A stretch of DNA of 64,000 nt from an uncultured Spirochaetaceae bacterium. Its GTDB lineage: Bacteria; Spirochaetota; Spirochaetia; Sphaerochaetales; Sphaerochaetaceae. This document shows positions 51,702 to 61,242 of the stretch, piece after piece (the stretch's first letter is position 1; each line of letters begins with the position of its first letter). Both the position numbers and the translations under genes were made by a program. Location of the stretch: NCBI GenBank assembly GCA_944389145.1, contig CALXLH010000025.1, forward strand, positions 1-64,000, read 5' to 3'. The notes below the pieces were generated by a model. That model had not been told where the DNA came from and did no database searches. It saw only the letters and a program-made list of their open reading frames with translations.

Positions 51702-52598
51702 ATGGACCCTGTTAAGGATTTCATAAACTGCAATCTTGATATGTTCGTAGAGCTGCCGGATGAGGAGCTGAAGAAGATACATAAGGTGCTTTTCGGCATA
51801 CTCAGGGATTTCGTCACATTCTGCGATGATAACGGTCTCATCTACTTCCTTGGAGGAGGCACGGCACTGGGAGCTGTCAGGCACAAGGGATTCATCCCAT
51901 GGGATGAGGACGTAGATGTGGTCATGCCAAGGAAGGATTACGAGGTATTCAAGAGGGAATTTCCAAAGGCCTTCCCTGCTTACAGGGTCGAGGCTCCGAA
52001 TACCGGGACAGTGGGAAATACGGCATACACGAAGATCAAGAGAGAGGATACGGTGCTGCTGGAGGTCGTCGGGGACAAAAGGCATCCGGGGGTATTCATA
52101 GATGTCTTCCCGCTGGAATACGCGCCTTCCTCCGGATTTCTCAGAGCCGTGCAGGGGCCGTACTACACGCTTATCCGCGATATCATCTACACGATATTCT
52201 ACTCTGCGTCCTATAAGGAGACGATCAGGCCGCGTATCGGCAACTGTCCTTTGAAGACAAGGCTTGAGCTGAGGGCTGGCTATGTCCTCGGAAGGATACT
52301 CGGGCTTGTCCCGTTAAGAAGATGGATCAACCATCTCGACAAGGCTGAGAGGAAGAAGGAAAGTGACCTCGTAGTGATTCCCACAGGACTCCATAACTAC
52401 AAGCACGAGCTGTTTCCGGCCTCTGTCTACTTTCCGCCTAAGAAAGGGATGTTCGAGGGTATGGAAGTCAACCTTCCGAATAAGGTCGAGGAAATACTCA
52501 CCGTATTCTATGGGGATTATATGACGCCGCCGCCTGACTCTGCGAAGGCACAGCATTTCTTCGTGGATATAGATATACCTGAGGAGGCTACAAGATGA
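51702..52598 (+). CDS. LicD family phosphotransferase
   Basis: LicD-type enzyme that moves phosphocholine or another nucleotide-activated phospho-alcohol onto a surface glycan. The nucleotidyltransferase-fold core is visible as YFLGGGTALGAVRHKGFIPWDEDVDVVMPR, broken here; GGxAL and the DEDVDV metal acids are the key residues near residues 48-68. Length 298 is usual. GGAGAG precedes the start. The next gene overlaps by four bases and encodes a cytidylyltransferase, which may supply the CDP-linked donor. Confidence 0.9.
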   Translation: MDPVKDFINCNLDMFVELPDEELKKIHKVLFGILRDFVTFCDDNGLIYFLGGGTALGAVRHKGFIPWDEDVDVVMPRKDYEVFKREFPKAFPAYRVEAPNTGTVGNTAYTKIKREDTVLLEVVGDKRHPGVFIDVFPLEYAPSSGFLRAVQGPYYTLIRDIIYTIFYSASYKETIRPRIGNCPLKTRLELRAGYVLGRILGLVPLRRWINHLDKAERKKESDLVVIPTGLHNYKHELFPASVYFPPKKGMFEGMEVNLPNKVEEILTVFYGDYMTPPPDSAKAQHFFVDIDIPEEATR

Positions 52599-53311
52599 AC
52601 ATAGCCGTGATATTCGCAGGGGGAGTCGGACAGCGGATGCATTCTGGTTCCACGCCAAAGCAGTTCCTGGAGCTTCATGGCAAGCCTATACTCGTGTATA
52701 CCCTGGAGCATTTCCAGAGGAATCCCCGCATAGATGGCATAGTGCTCGTATCGATCGAGGGCTGGATAGATTACTGCAAGGACCTCCTGCAGAAATTCGG
52801 GCTTACAAAGGTGTCTGCGATCGTCCCTGGCGGCAGCAATGGATATGAATCGATATCAAACGGATTAAGGAAGGCAAGCGAACTATATCCTGCGGATTCA
52901 GTGGTGCTCATACATGATGGCGTTCGGCCTCTCATAGACCAGGAGATAATCAGCAAGGATATCGATTCAGTTCTCGAGCATGGCTCCGCGATCACGGTCT
53001 CCCCGGCCATCGAGACGATTGTCATATCCAAGGGTGGCAAGGCCAATGAGATAATAGACCGCAGCTGCTGCAAGATCGCAAAGGCCCCGCAGTGCTTCAT
53101 CCTCCGCGACATACTCGCAGCGCATGACAAGGCAGATGAGGAAGGGCTCACCGGCTTCATAGATTCAGCAAGCCTGATGTATCACTACGGAGAGAACCTG
53201 CATATGGTAGAGGGTCCTGCGGACAACATAAAGATAACGACTCCTGCCGACTTCTTCGTATTCAAGGCATTCGTGGAAGCCCGGGAGAACCTGGAGATCT
53301 TCGGAGTCTGA
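52595..53311 (+). CDS. IspD/TarI-like cytidylyltransferase
   Basis: Nucleotidyltransferase of the IspD family, 238 residues. The CTP loop is IFAGGVGQRMHSGSTPKQF (19 residues), and VLIHDGVRPLID near residue 102 and IKITTPADF near the C-terminus match IspD and TarI. It could be 4-diphosphocytidyl-methylerythritol synthase. Its place between LicD and an epimerase favours a TarI-like role, making CDP-ribitol or a similar CDP-alditol for a surface polymer. Start and stop overlap or abut both neighbours. Confidence 0.85.
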   Translation: MNIAVIFAGGVGQRMHSGSTPKQFLELHGKPILVYTLEHFQRNPRIDGIVLVSIEGWIDYCKDLLQKFGLTKVSAIVPGGSNGYESISNGLRKASELYPADSVVLIHDGVRPLIDQEIISKDIDSVLEHGSAITVSPAIETIVISKGGKANEIIDRSCCKIAKAPQCFILRDILAAHDKADEEGLTGFIDSASLMYHYGENLHMVEGPADNIKITTPADFFVFKAFVEARENLEIFGV

Positions 53312-53313
53312 GC

Positions 53314-54363
53314 ATGTGGACAGAGAATAAGATACTGGAAGAGGATCTTAAGCGGATTGCGGCATCTGAGTTCATCGGCTGGGATGGATTCAGGGATTCG
53401 TCCGTATTCATCACCGGAGGGACAGGGCTAATCGGACAGACGGTGATCAACTCCCTTCTTTATGCGAACAGGATAAGGAAGCTTGGTATCCGGATCACGG
53501 CGCTGGTACGCAGCAGGGAGAAGGCAGAGCATCTCTTCTCCTCGCAGCTTTCGGAATCGAATGCGCTCTCGTTCATCGATGGCTCCGTGGAGGACCTTCC
53601 CGCTCTGCCACGCTTCGACTTCATGATACATGGGGCAGGCCCGACACAGAGCAGATACTTCGTCACGAATCCCGTAGAGACGATCAAGGCCGCTGTCAGC
53701 GGGACAATGAATATGCTCTCTGCGGCTGCAGAAACGAAGCCAAGAGGATTCGTGTATCTGTCATCGATGGAGGTCTATGGCACCCCGCTTTCCGATGAGA
53801 GGATCCACGAGACCTACCCATGCAACATCGACCTGTCCCTGCCAAGGAACTCATACCCGGAGAGCAAGAGGCTCTGCGAATCGCTCTGCGCCTCATATGC
53901 CGCAGAATATGGGATCCCTGCAAGATCGATCCGCCTTGCCCAGACCTTCGGGCCAGGAGTGATGCGTGACGACGGCAGGGTATTCGCCCAGTTCGCGCGC
54001 AATGCGGTCGCAGGAAATGATATAGTTCTTGCGACCGCGGGGAAGACAAGGAGGACGTACCTGTACACAGCGGATGCCGCTTCCGCGATCCTCACGGTAC
54101 TGAGCAAGGGAAAGGACGGAGAGAGCTATAACGCCGCAAATGAAACGACATTCTGCTCGATACTTGAGATGGCAAGGATCGTTGCCGCCCTGTATCCTGA
54201 GAAGCACATCGGAGTGATCTGCAACTCCGGCGACAGCAGCGCATATGCGTCGGAAGCACATCTCAATCTCTCTTCAGAAAAGCTAGAGAGGCTGGGCTGG
54301 AAGGCATCCACAGGGCTTGAGGATATGTACCGCAGGATGATTGAATCAGATTTTATCGATTAA
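53314..54363 (+). CDS. NAD-dependent epimerase/dehydratase
   Basis: Extended short-chain dehydrogenase. Rossmann motif FITGGTGLIGQTV lies near residue 33, YLSSMEVYG gives the catalytic serine, and YPESKRLCE gives the Tyr and Lys. LAQTFGPGV and YLYTADAASAIL are typical of UDP-sugar 4-epimerases and of dehydratases like UXS. Length 349. It follows the cytidylyltransferase gene by two bases and may reduce or epimerise the alditol precursor, as TarJ-like partners do, although TarJ itself is a different family. Substrate unknown. Confidence 0.87.
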   Translation: MWTENKILEEDLKRIAASEFIGWDGFRDSSVFITGGTGLIGQTVINSLLYANRIRKLGIRITALVRSREKAEHLFSSQLSESNALSFIDGSVEDLPALPRFDFMIHGAGPTQSRYFVTNPVETIKAAVSGTMNMLSAAAETKPRGFVYLSSMEVYGTPLSDERIHETYPCNIDLSLPRNSYPESKRLCESLCASYAAEYGIPARSIRLAQTFGPGVMRDDGRVFAQFARNAVAGNDIVLATAGKTRRTYLYTADAASAILTVLSKGKDGESYNAANETTFCSILEMARIVAALYPEKHIGVICNSGDSSAYASEAHLNLSSEKLERLGWKASTGLEDMYRRMIESDFID

Positions 54364-54389
54364 TATCCTTCCTATAAAGGAATTGAATA

Positions 54390-55523
54390 TCAGTGCCTTG
54401 TATTGGCATTCTCAGCCACGATGCTCGCAAGATGCCTTGCGCTGAATTCTATCGGTATATGGCTGAAGTTCTCATCCATCTCCAGTAGATTCTCAGGATG
54501 GGAGGCATAATCAAGTACAAGGCGGATGCTTTCATCCTTCTTTCCTGTCATGTTCCATCCGACCTTATACTTCTCGACATAATCTGCTGACGGTATGACG
54601 GTATATACCAGCTCGGTAATCAGGAACGGACGATGGGCATACATCGCCTCTACTATGGTGTTTATCCCGGCACGTCCTGCGATTATATCCGAGGCGGCAA
54701 GATAGGACTTCACATCGGATATGAAGCCGCGGATATACACCTTGGTGTTCTTCGCATGCATCGATGATATCACGCGGCTTATATATCTCTCCGTCTTCTT
54801 CTTCATTCCTCCGATGATGACGATCTGCATGGGAATGTCTCTTCTCAGAAGGCCTTCTAGAAGAGCGAGCGATCCAAGGCCCTCACCCCCGAGATTAAGC
54901 TGGAGCGTGAATAGGTCCTCATCAAGCTCAAGGGCCCTGCGTGCCTCCTTCTTCCCCGGCATAGGGCCATCGCTTATCTCTCTCTGCAGAGGAAACGGGC
55001 AAACGATGAGCCTATCATCAGACTGCCCGTATGACCTTGCTACGGCAGCCCCTTCTTCCGTGGGGATAAGAAGCGCCTTGAGCTTGTTCGAGACACCGGA
55101 CTTCGGCGTCATGAAGACATCTGTGGCATAGTAGTACACAGGGATATCCAGGCCGAGATCAGAAAGCATCTCGCACATGATCGCGCTGCCGTATGGATGG
55201 GTTGCGAAGATGAGATCAGGCCTGAACTCCTCAAGCCTGGCCATGAGATTCTTCTTCAGGCTGGCATCGGAGAATCTGGCAAGCAGCCCTATTCCTCCGG
55301 AATCCTTATCGAAGAACCTCACCACATGACGCTCGATGAACGGGAAGCGGAGCATCAGCCGCCAGAAGCGGTTATTGAATCGCCCGAGCCATTGAGCGCC
55401 AAGATACTCGAAGACTTCCTCGATGCGGGAGTCTATCCCCATCTCGATAAAGGAATCATGGACTGCCTTGGCAGGCACATAGTGCCCCTTCCCGGCAACG
55501 ACGTACAAGCACAGCGCCTTCAC
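54390..55523 (-). CDS. GT28/MGDG-synthase-like lipid glycosyltransferase (second copy)
   Basis: A GT-B enzyme of the monogalactosyldiacylglycerol-synthase and MurG-like group, 377 residues. It starts LCLYVVAGKGHYVPAKAV. The acceptor domain shows FATHPYGSAIM and the donor domain LNLGGEGLGSLALLE and the sugar-nucleotide loop GRAGINTIVEAM near residue 283. Diacylglycerol would be the acceptor and a UDP-sugar the donor. The GTG start overlaps the stop of the upstream paralogue by one base. The two proteins are close relatives, suggesting sequential transfers. Confidence 0.88.
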   Translation of the reverse strand: MKALCLYVVAGKGHYVPAKAVHDSFIEMGIDSRIEEVFEYLGAQWLGRFNNRFWRLMLRFPFIERHVVRFFDKDSGGIGLLARFSDASLKKNLMARLEEFRPDLIFATHPYGSAIMCEMLSDLGLDIPVYYYATDVFMTPKSGVSNKLKALLIPTEEGAAVARSYGQSDDRLIVCPFPLQREISDGPMPGKKEARRALELDEDLFTLQLNLGGEGLGSLALLEGLLRRDIPMQIVIIGGMKKKTERYISRVISSMHAKNTKVYIRGFISDVKSYLAASDIIAGRAGINTIVEAMYAHRPFLITELVYTVIPSADYVEKYKVGWNMTGKKDESIRLVLDYASHPENLLEMDENFSHIPIEFSARHLASIVAENANTRH

Positions 55524-56668
55524 TACATCCTCTCATCATGTGCCGCGATGGCATCATCGACGACCATCCGGGCAAGCCGCGCCGCGCTGTATTCGATAGG
55601 TATGGAATCGAAGTTCCCATCAAGCTCGGCAAGCCGTGAAGGATCCTTGGCATATCCAAGGACGATATCGACGCTTTCCTTCCTTTCCCCCGAGCAGTTC
55701 CAACCGACCTTATGCTTCACGACATAATCTGCTGACGGTATGACGGTATATACCAGCTCGGTGATCAGGAACGGACGATGGGCATACATCGCCTCTACGA
55801 TCGTGTTTATCCCGGCTCGTCCCGCTATGATATCAGAGGCGGCAAGGTACTCATCGACGTTGGAGACGAATCCTCTGTTATAGACCCTTACGCTTCCTTC
55901 CCTAGACTTCTCCACGATCGAGTCGATGCGCTTCATCATGGCCTTCTCCATGCCGCCTATTATGACGATCTGCATGGGAACATCATGCCGTATAAGAGAC
56001 TCAAGGAGATAAAGGGAGCCAAGCCCTTCCCCTCCGAGGTTGATCTGAAGCGTAAAGAGGTCAGGGTCGAGCTCCAGCTTCTTCCTCGTCCCAGCCTTGT
56101 CCAGAGATCTTACGGATGCGACGGACTTCTGCAGGGGGAATGGGGCAAGCATGAGCGTGTGAGCAGGCTGCCCCATCTTCCTCACCGTCTCAAGGCCCTC
56201 TTCCGTGGAGATCAGGAAGCGCCTGAGCTTATCGCAGATGGAGGCGACGGGAGCTGAGAAGACATCGGTCGCGAAGTAATAGACAGGGATGGCTATGCCA
56301 GCGTAGCTGAACATCTCCGACAGGATCGTCCCCGCATATGGATGGGTTGCGAAGACGAAATCAGGGCGGAACTCGTCAAGGTTCGCCATAAGCATCCTCA
56401 TGCAGTGCCTGTTCGCAAAGCGCACGGCCATCTCCATGCCGTTGGAATCGCTGTCGTTGTGCTTCGATACATGCCGCTCGATAGCAGGCATCCGGAGCAT
56501 AGTCCGCCAGAAGCCCTTGTTTATCCGGCCCATCCATCTTATGTCAAGATAATCGAAGAACTCCTCAAGGGCGCATTCTACGCCCATCGCATCAAGCTCT
56601 TCCTTGACGGCCTTCGCTGGAACATAATGGCCCTTCCCGCCATCTACGTAAACACAGAGTCCTTTCAC
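55523..56668 (-). CDS. GT28/MGDG-synthase-like lipid glycosyltransferase (first copy)
   Basis: A paralogue of the downstream enzyme, with the same plan: YVDGGKGHYVPAKAV at the N-terminus, FATHPYAGTILSEMF, LQINLGGEGLGSLYLLE and GRAGINTIVEAMYAHRPF. The two share long identical stretches, for example around ITELVYTVIPSADYV. GTG at 56668 with AGAGG seven bases upstream is the start; it gives 381 residues, equal to the partner. The longer open frame to 56878 has no ribosome site. It probably acts on diacylglycerol or a glycosyl-diacylglycerol. The MMPL transporter gene diverges on the other side. Confidence 0.88.
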   Translation of the reverse strand: MKGLCVYVDGGKGHYVPAKAVKEELDAMGVECALEEFFDYLDIRWMGRINKGFWRTMLRMPAIERHVSKHNDSDSNGMEMAVRFANRHCMRMLMANLDEFRPDFVFATHPYAGTILSEMFSYAGIAIPVYYFATDVFSAPVASICDKLRRFLISTEEGLETVRKMGQPAHTLMLAPFPLQKSVASVRSLDKAGTRKKLELDPDLFTLQINLGGEGLGSLYLLESLIRHDVPMQIVIIGGMEKAMMKRIDSIVEKSREGSVRVYNRGFVSNVDEYLAASDIIAGRAGINTIVEAMYAHRPFLITELVYTVIPSADYVVKHKVGWNCSGERKESVDIVLGYAKDPSRLAELDGNFDSIPIEYSAARLARMVVDDAIAAHDERM

Positions 56669-56884
56669 CGCTGAACCTCTATCAGAGGATAGCACAATAA
56701 CGAGGCTTTTGGTAAACAAGGATGAGATTCCAGGAGCAGAACATCTGGGATAGGCCCTTATACCGGACCAAAAGGCCTGCATCTGCAAGGACACGATAGA
56801 TCCATGCATTTGACAACACACACAATACACATAAGGAAAAGGCGTATCATTGCCGCGCGCAGGCATTGACGGTATCATTGAACC

Positions 56885-59380
56885 ATGGAAAACAGATCAC
56901 ATCATCCTGTCGAGCGTCTTATCTCGGCAGTGATGCGTCATTCAGTCCTGACCCTGGTGATAATAGCCATCATCACCGTCATCTGCGCTGTGCTTATGCT
57001 GCGGCTGCAGCTTGATGCCAACGTGTTCACATACGCCGCGGCGGCACCGCCTCCGGAGATCGTGGATTCACCGGATCAGGCTCCTTCGAAGCCATTATAT
57101 CTGAGAGGAATAGGAGAGATAGCAGTAAAGCCTGACAAAGGCGAAGTCGTAGAGGTTCCAGAGAGGACAAATCTCATCGCCGCCGAGGAATATGAGAATC
57201 CTGGCGGATTCGTTCCCGTCGAGCCTGTGATAAACGAGTTCGAAGGCGATAAGAGCGGCGGGAACTTCCACGATGGCTACGTCATCATATTCACCTCAGA
57301 CCGCATGTTCGATCCAGAGGTCCTCAACACGATATACGAGGTCAGGGATAACCTCTCCAGACGCTGGGAGATCGGGCAATGCCTCTCCCCGTTCGACTAT
57401 GTCACGGTAGAGAAGAAGGGCACCAGGCTCTCGATCGTACCGATATCACCGGTACAGCAGGGCGAGACATGGACGGAGGAGGATGCAGAGCTTTTCAGGA
57501 GCCGCCTGATGAATGATTCGGTGGCCAAGAACTACCTCTACTCCGATGATGGCTCCACGATAATGATCTACTACAGGGCCCGAGGCCTCAACGCCCAGTC
57601 GATAGCCGAGCTTGATACGCTCGTCAATCCGCTCAGGGAGTATGGCCGTGTCGCGCTCAACGGAGGAGGGCTCATAAGCAATGCGGTGATGAACTACCTG
57701 AACAAGGATCTCATCACGCTCCTTGTGCTGTGCCTCGCCGTCATACTAGTGGTATTCTATCTCTCCTTCAGATCGATAAGGGCGGTGCTGCTTCCGGCAT
57801 CCCTTGCCCTGATCGGCATAATCTGGACGCTCGGGACGATGGCAGCTACGGGCTTCAGGCTCAACATAGTGACGGTGCTCACGCCATGCCTCGTGCTTAC
57901 CCTGGGATCCTCGTACTCGATACACATGATCAGCGAGTACTTCGAGGCGATCGCTTCTAATGATGAGAAGCGCCTTGCATACCACTTCTCAAAGATATCG
58001 AGGACGATATTCTTCGCCATGGCGACTACGGTCGCAGGCTTCCTTGCCCTCCTCATCTGCCGTACCCCGCTCTTCAAGGAGTTCGGCATCACTATCGCGA
58101 TCGGAGTGTTCTACTGCGCGCTCCTCGCCTTCACATATATTCCTGCGATGCTATCGCACATGAAGATGCCGAAGCCGAAGCAGATCAGCGTCGTAAGGTC
58201 CGGGATACTGACAAGGGCCGTAAACGGTACCGCCATCCTGATTACCCGCGCATGGTGGGCATTCCTCATCCTCACTGCAGTGATAGCGGTATGGTTCGCC
58301 TTCATAAAGGACGATATAGGCTTCGATTCGAACTATATGTCCTACTTTCCTGCAGATGATCCCATCGTCCAGGACTCGATATACTTTGCCAAGACGCTTG
58401 GCGGCACGGATCCATACTACATAACGATCACGGCCCCGGATGGAGAGGAAGGCTTCTTCCTCGAATCGGAGAACCTAAAGCAGGTATATGCCTATGAGAT
58501 GGCGGTCATGGCCGCATGTCCCGACATCGTGCAGTCGCTCTCATTCACGCAGTATGTAAGCTTCCTCAATGAAGTCTACAATGGCGAAAGAGGCATTCCT
58601 GACAGCAACGGCCTGATCAACCTGCTTTCCAGGGTACTGAAGCAGATAGAAGGCCAGATCGGATCCAACGTGCTCGATGTGCTGATCAGCGATGATGCCA
58701 CGGAGGTGACGCTGGCGATGAGGAACTTCGACTCGGTGGAGCAGGATCTTCAGACGACCGCAAGCGCGAGGCGCATCGAAACGACAATGGACTACTACCG
58801 CTATATGCTGCCTGAAGGAACCAGGAGCGAGATCCACTGCGCAGCCTCGAACGGCGTCAGGGCCAGCGATATGATCATGGTCGATCAGAACAGGGCAACG
58901 CTGCTTTCATTCATGCTGATCTTCGTCATAGCCTCTATCGCGGTGCTATCTGCCCCATTCGGACTGGCAGCGCTCGTGCCTGTCTCGGTCGGGGTGATGA
59001 TAAACTACATATTCATGTGGTCATTCTCCATTCCCTTCGATATCGTCACGGTAGGCTTCTCATCGGTGGCGATCGGCTGCGGCGTCGATGATGCGCTCCA
59101 TTTCATCATCCGCTATCGCCTTAGGAGGAAGGAGAATCCGCAGCTATCGACATTGGAGGCCGTCAAGGCAAATATCATAGAGACAGGACGGCCTATCATA
59201 CTCACCACCGTAAGCGTGGACGCCGGCCTGATAATGCTCCTCTTTGCCTCCTATACGCCGATCAGGTACTTCGGAATCCTAATGTGCGTGGCACTCACCG
59301 CGGCGATGCTCGCGACGCTATGCGTGCTGCCTCCGGTGCTTATCGCGGCAGATAAGATACGAAGGCTCTTCAGGAAATGA
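56885..59380 (+). CDS. MMPL/RND family transporter
   Basis: An integral membrane protein of 831 residues in two similar halves. Each half has one helix, a large extracytoplasmic loop (about residues 45-275 and 475-660) and five clustered helices. The first SSD-like core has LVLCLAVILVVFYLSF and LTLGSSYSIHMISEYFEA; the second has VTVGFSSVAIGCGVDDALHF with charged residues in the membrane, GCGVDDALHF being the proton-relay type. This is the MMPL class, which moves lipids or hydrophobic compounds. The first loop is acidic with a Pro-rich start. It diverges from the lipid glycosyltransferases and lies beside two outer-membrane barrels, so lipid or glycolipid export is likely. Confidence 0.88.
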   Translation: MENRSHHPVERLISAVMRHSVLTLVIIAIITVICAVLMLRLQLDANVFTYAAAAPPPEIVDSPDQAPSKPLYLRGIGEIAVKPDKGEVVEVPERTNLIAAEEYENPGGFVPVEPVINEFEGDKSGGNFHDGYVIIFTSDRMFDPEVLNTIYEVRDNLSRRWEIGQCLSPFDYVTVEKKGTRLSIVPISPVQQGETWTEEDAELFRSRLMNDSVAKNYLYSDDGSTIMIYYRARGLNAQSIAELDTLVNPLREYGRVALNGGGLISNAVMNYLNKDLITLLVLCLAVILVVFYLSFRSIRAVLLPASLALIGIIWTLGTMAATGFRLNIVTVLTPCLVLTLGSSYSIHMISEYFEAIASNDEKRLAYHFSKISRTIFFAMATTVAGFLALLICRTPLFKEFGITIAIGVFYCALLAFTYIPAMLSHMKMPKPKQISVVRSGILTRAVNGTAILITRAWWAFLILTAVIAVWFAFIKDDIGFDSNYMSYFPADDPIVQDSIYFAKTLGGTDPYYITITAPDGEEGFFLESENLKQVYAYEMAVMAACPDIVQSLSFTQYVSFLNEVYNGERGIPDSNGLINLLSRVLKQIEGQIGSNVLDVLISDDATEVTLAMRNFDSVEQDLQTTASARRIETTMDYYRYMLPEGTRSEIHCAASNGVRASDMIMVDQNRATLLSFMLIFVIASIAVLSAPFGLAALVPVSVGVMINYIFMWSFSIPFDIVTVGFSSVAIGCGVDDALHFIIRYRLRRKENPQLSTLEAVKANIIETGRPIILTTVSVDAGLIMLLFASYTPIRYFGILMCVALTAAMLATLCVLPPVLIAADKIRRLFRK

Positions 59381-61150
59381 TCAGAGATGCCATGTGAATC
59401 CGATGGTAGCCATCGGGCTCACATGGCTCCGGCCTTCCTCATTGCGATAGTTCAGATAGACATTCATTCCGGCAAGCCCATAAAGCCTGATTCCTGCATC
59501 CTCGAAAAGATAGCTGCCGCTGCCCTTCAGCTGGATGAGATGCTCCGCCCTCTTCCATCCGCCTGATGGCGTCATGACGCCGGTGAAGTCATCTCCGATC
59601 ACGGCATCTGACATGTCGATCGACGTATCATAAAGGCCATTATAGCCATGAGAGAGGTGCTTCATGCCACGGATACGATACAGGAGGCTGCCCCCGGCAT
59701 CCCAGAGCCCTCCGTCATGATAATACCGGCTCCCCAGCGAGATGACGATGGAATCAGGACCATATTGATAGCCTGAATAGCCATAATCGGCAAGCGTGCT
59801 CAGCTCGTAGCCTACGATATAGTCAAGGTTGAAGTCATAGGTCCCATCCTCGTCTACCTTCTGGTTAAGGTAAAGATATGGATTGGTGTAGACACCCTCT
59901 ATCCATGAGTCCAGGACACCGCTTCCGATACGCGCCGAATGCTTCAGGTTCAGCAGGACGCCATACGCGGAGGGAACGCTGGCCTTATCCTCCCAAGGCA
60001 TCTGCGCCTGATCCAGCGCTATCTCCCCATAGATGGAGAAGCCCCGCCCTAGCACCCACTCCGTACTCAGGCTGAGTATGTTATTCGCCTCATCGAAGGA
60101 TCGCTTTGCGGTGCTGTTGTCATAGTTATAGTAATTATGGCCAAGCACGAACGGATAGAAGAAGCGGAGGTCGAAGCCGAAGCTGGAATTATAGATCGTC
60201 CCGAGATTCAGCGATACCTTGCCACGATCGGTGACCGGGACATCGAAGCGATGGATGACCCTGTACTGCTGCGGCCCCGTGAACTCATTGCGGGACGTAT
60301 CCGTGATAAGGCTTCCCGGTCCCTTGCTTTCCATCTGATCGAACCTGGTAACGGAGATATCGTAGGTGAAGTAGCGGCTCATGAAGGAGAGGGCCGCCAC
60401 CTCCTGGTAGATGAAGTTATCGCCGACGACGAGATTGCCTGTAACGCCAGAGCCTATGCTATGAGGATAGCGCCCGATGATGAATGACACATGATCGCTG
60501 CCAGCGGAAAGCCCTGCGCGCAGCGGCAGCTCCCCAGGAGGGCTCGTGGGGCCATTGCTGCCGAATATGGAAGCATGGCCATCATAGCCTGTGATAAGCC
60601 AGCCGAACGTGCTCTCATACATATGATGATTATTGTTCTGGAGAGCGAAGTCGCCATCCATATAGACATGATCACCGAAATAGAATCCAGGATGTATGGA
60701 GATGGCCGGCTCCTCGAACCTGTACTGAAGCAGTGCATCATAGCGCCTGTCCGGAGCTATGCCGTCTGAATTGGACCAGTCGAAATCAGAGTAATCGGCA
60801 ATGTTCACCCCGACGTTGATGCCCACATCAAGATCCATCGCGAAGCCGTCCGCATCGATGAGGGAACCGCTGCCTCCGATAATCTCTGCAGAAAGGCGGT
60901 CATACTCCGCACGGTCTGCATCGCTGAGCGAGGATCTGTCTATGCGCTCCAGCGCCATCTCAAGGCCTCTGGCGGAAAGCGGAGAGAAAGACGACGGGCC
61001 TGAGACCCCGGCTATGCGGCATAGCCTCTCGACACGCTGATAGACCGCATCGCGCGCGGTATAGACCTTCTGCATGTTAGAAGCTGATGCAGGAAGGAGC
61101 AGGATAAGCAGACACGCTATGACAACTAAATGCTTCCTCATGTATCTCAT
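59381..61150 (-). CDS. Outer-membrane beta-barrel protein (Wzi-like), paralogue 1
   Basis: A signal peptide (VVIACLLILLLPASAS) is followed by a helical N-terminal part (residues about 20-90: ARDAVYQRVERLCRIAGV, then a 4-helix bundle) and a long barrel with alternating strands ending TIGFTWHL. The plan matches capsule assembly Wzi-type proteins. GNLVVGDNFIYQEV is shared almost word for word with the divergent gene at 61243. Start codons at 61150 or 61141 are possible, neither with a clear ribosome site. The stop abuts the MMPL gene stop. It may hold or display the glycan or lipid made by the neighbouring genes. Confidence 0.82.
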   Translation of the reverse strand: MRYMRKHLVVIACLLILLLPASASNMQKVYTARDAVYQRVERLCRIAGVSGPSSFSPLSARGLEMALERIDRSSLSDADRAEYDRLSAEIIGGSGSLIDADGFAMDLDVGINVGVNIADYSDFDWSNSDGIAPDRRYDALLQYRFEEPAISIHPGFYFGDHVYMDGDFALQNNNHHMYESTFGWLITGYDGHASIFGSNGPTSPPGELPLRAGLSAGSDHVSFIIGRYPHSIGSGVTGNLVVGDNFIYQEVAALSFMSRYFTYDISVTRFDQMESKGPGSLITDTSRNEFTGPQQYRVIHRFDVPVTDRGKVSLNLGTIYNSSFGFDLRFFYPFVLGHNYYNYDNSTAKRSFDEANNILSLSTEWVLGRGFSIYGEIALDQAQMPWEDKASVPSAYGVLLNLKHSARIGSGVLDSWIEGVYTNPYLYLNQKVDEDGTYDFNLDYIVGYELSTLADYGYSGYQYGPDSIVISLGSRYYHDGGLWDAGGSLLYRIRGMKHLSHGYNGLYDTSIDMSDAVIGDDFTGVMTPSGGWKRAEHLIQLKGSGSYLFEDAGIRLYGLAGMNVYLNYRNEEGRSHVSPMATIGFTWHL

Positions 61151-61242
61151 ATAGCACAGATGAGGGCAAAGCACCATATATTCACCATCCGCGTTTTCCT
61201 GCTATCATCATATGGAAGCCGAAACGAATGGAGGTATAGAAA

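Noticed and set aside
56668-56878. N-terminal extension of the first lipid glycosyltransferase
   Set aside because: No ribosome site and no similarity to the paralogue, while GTG at 56668 gives a matching length.
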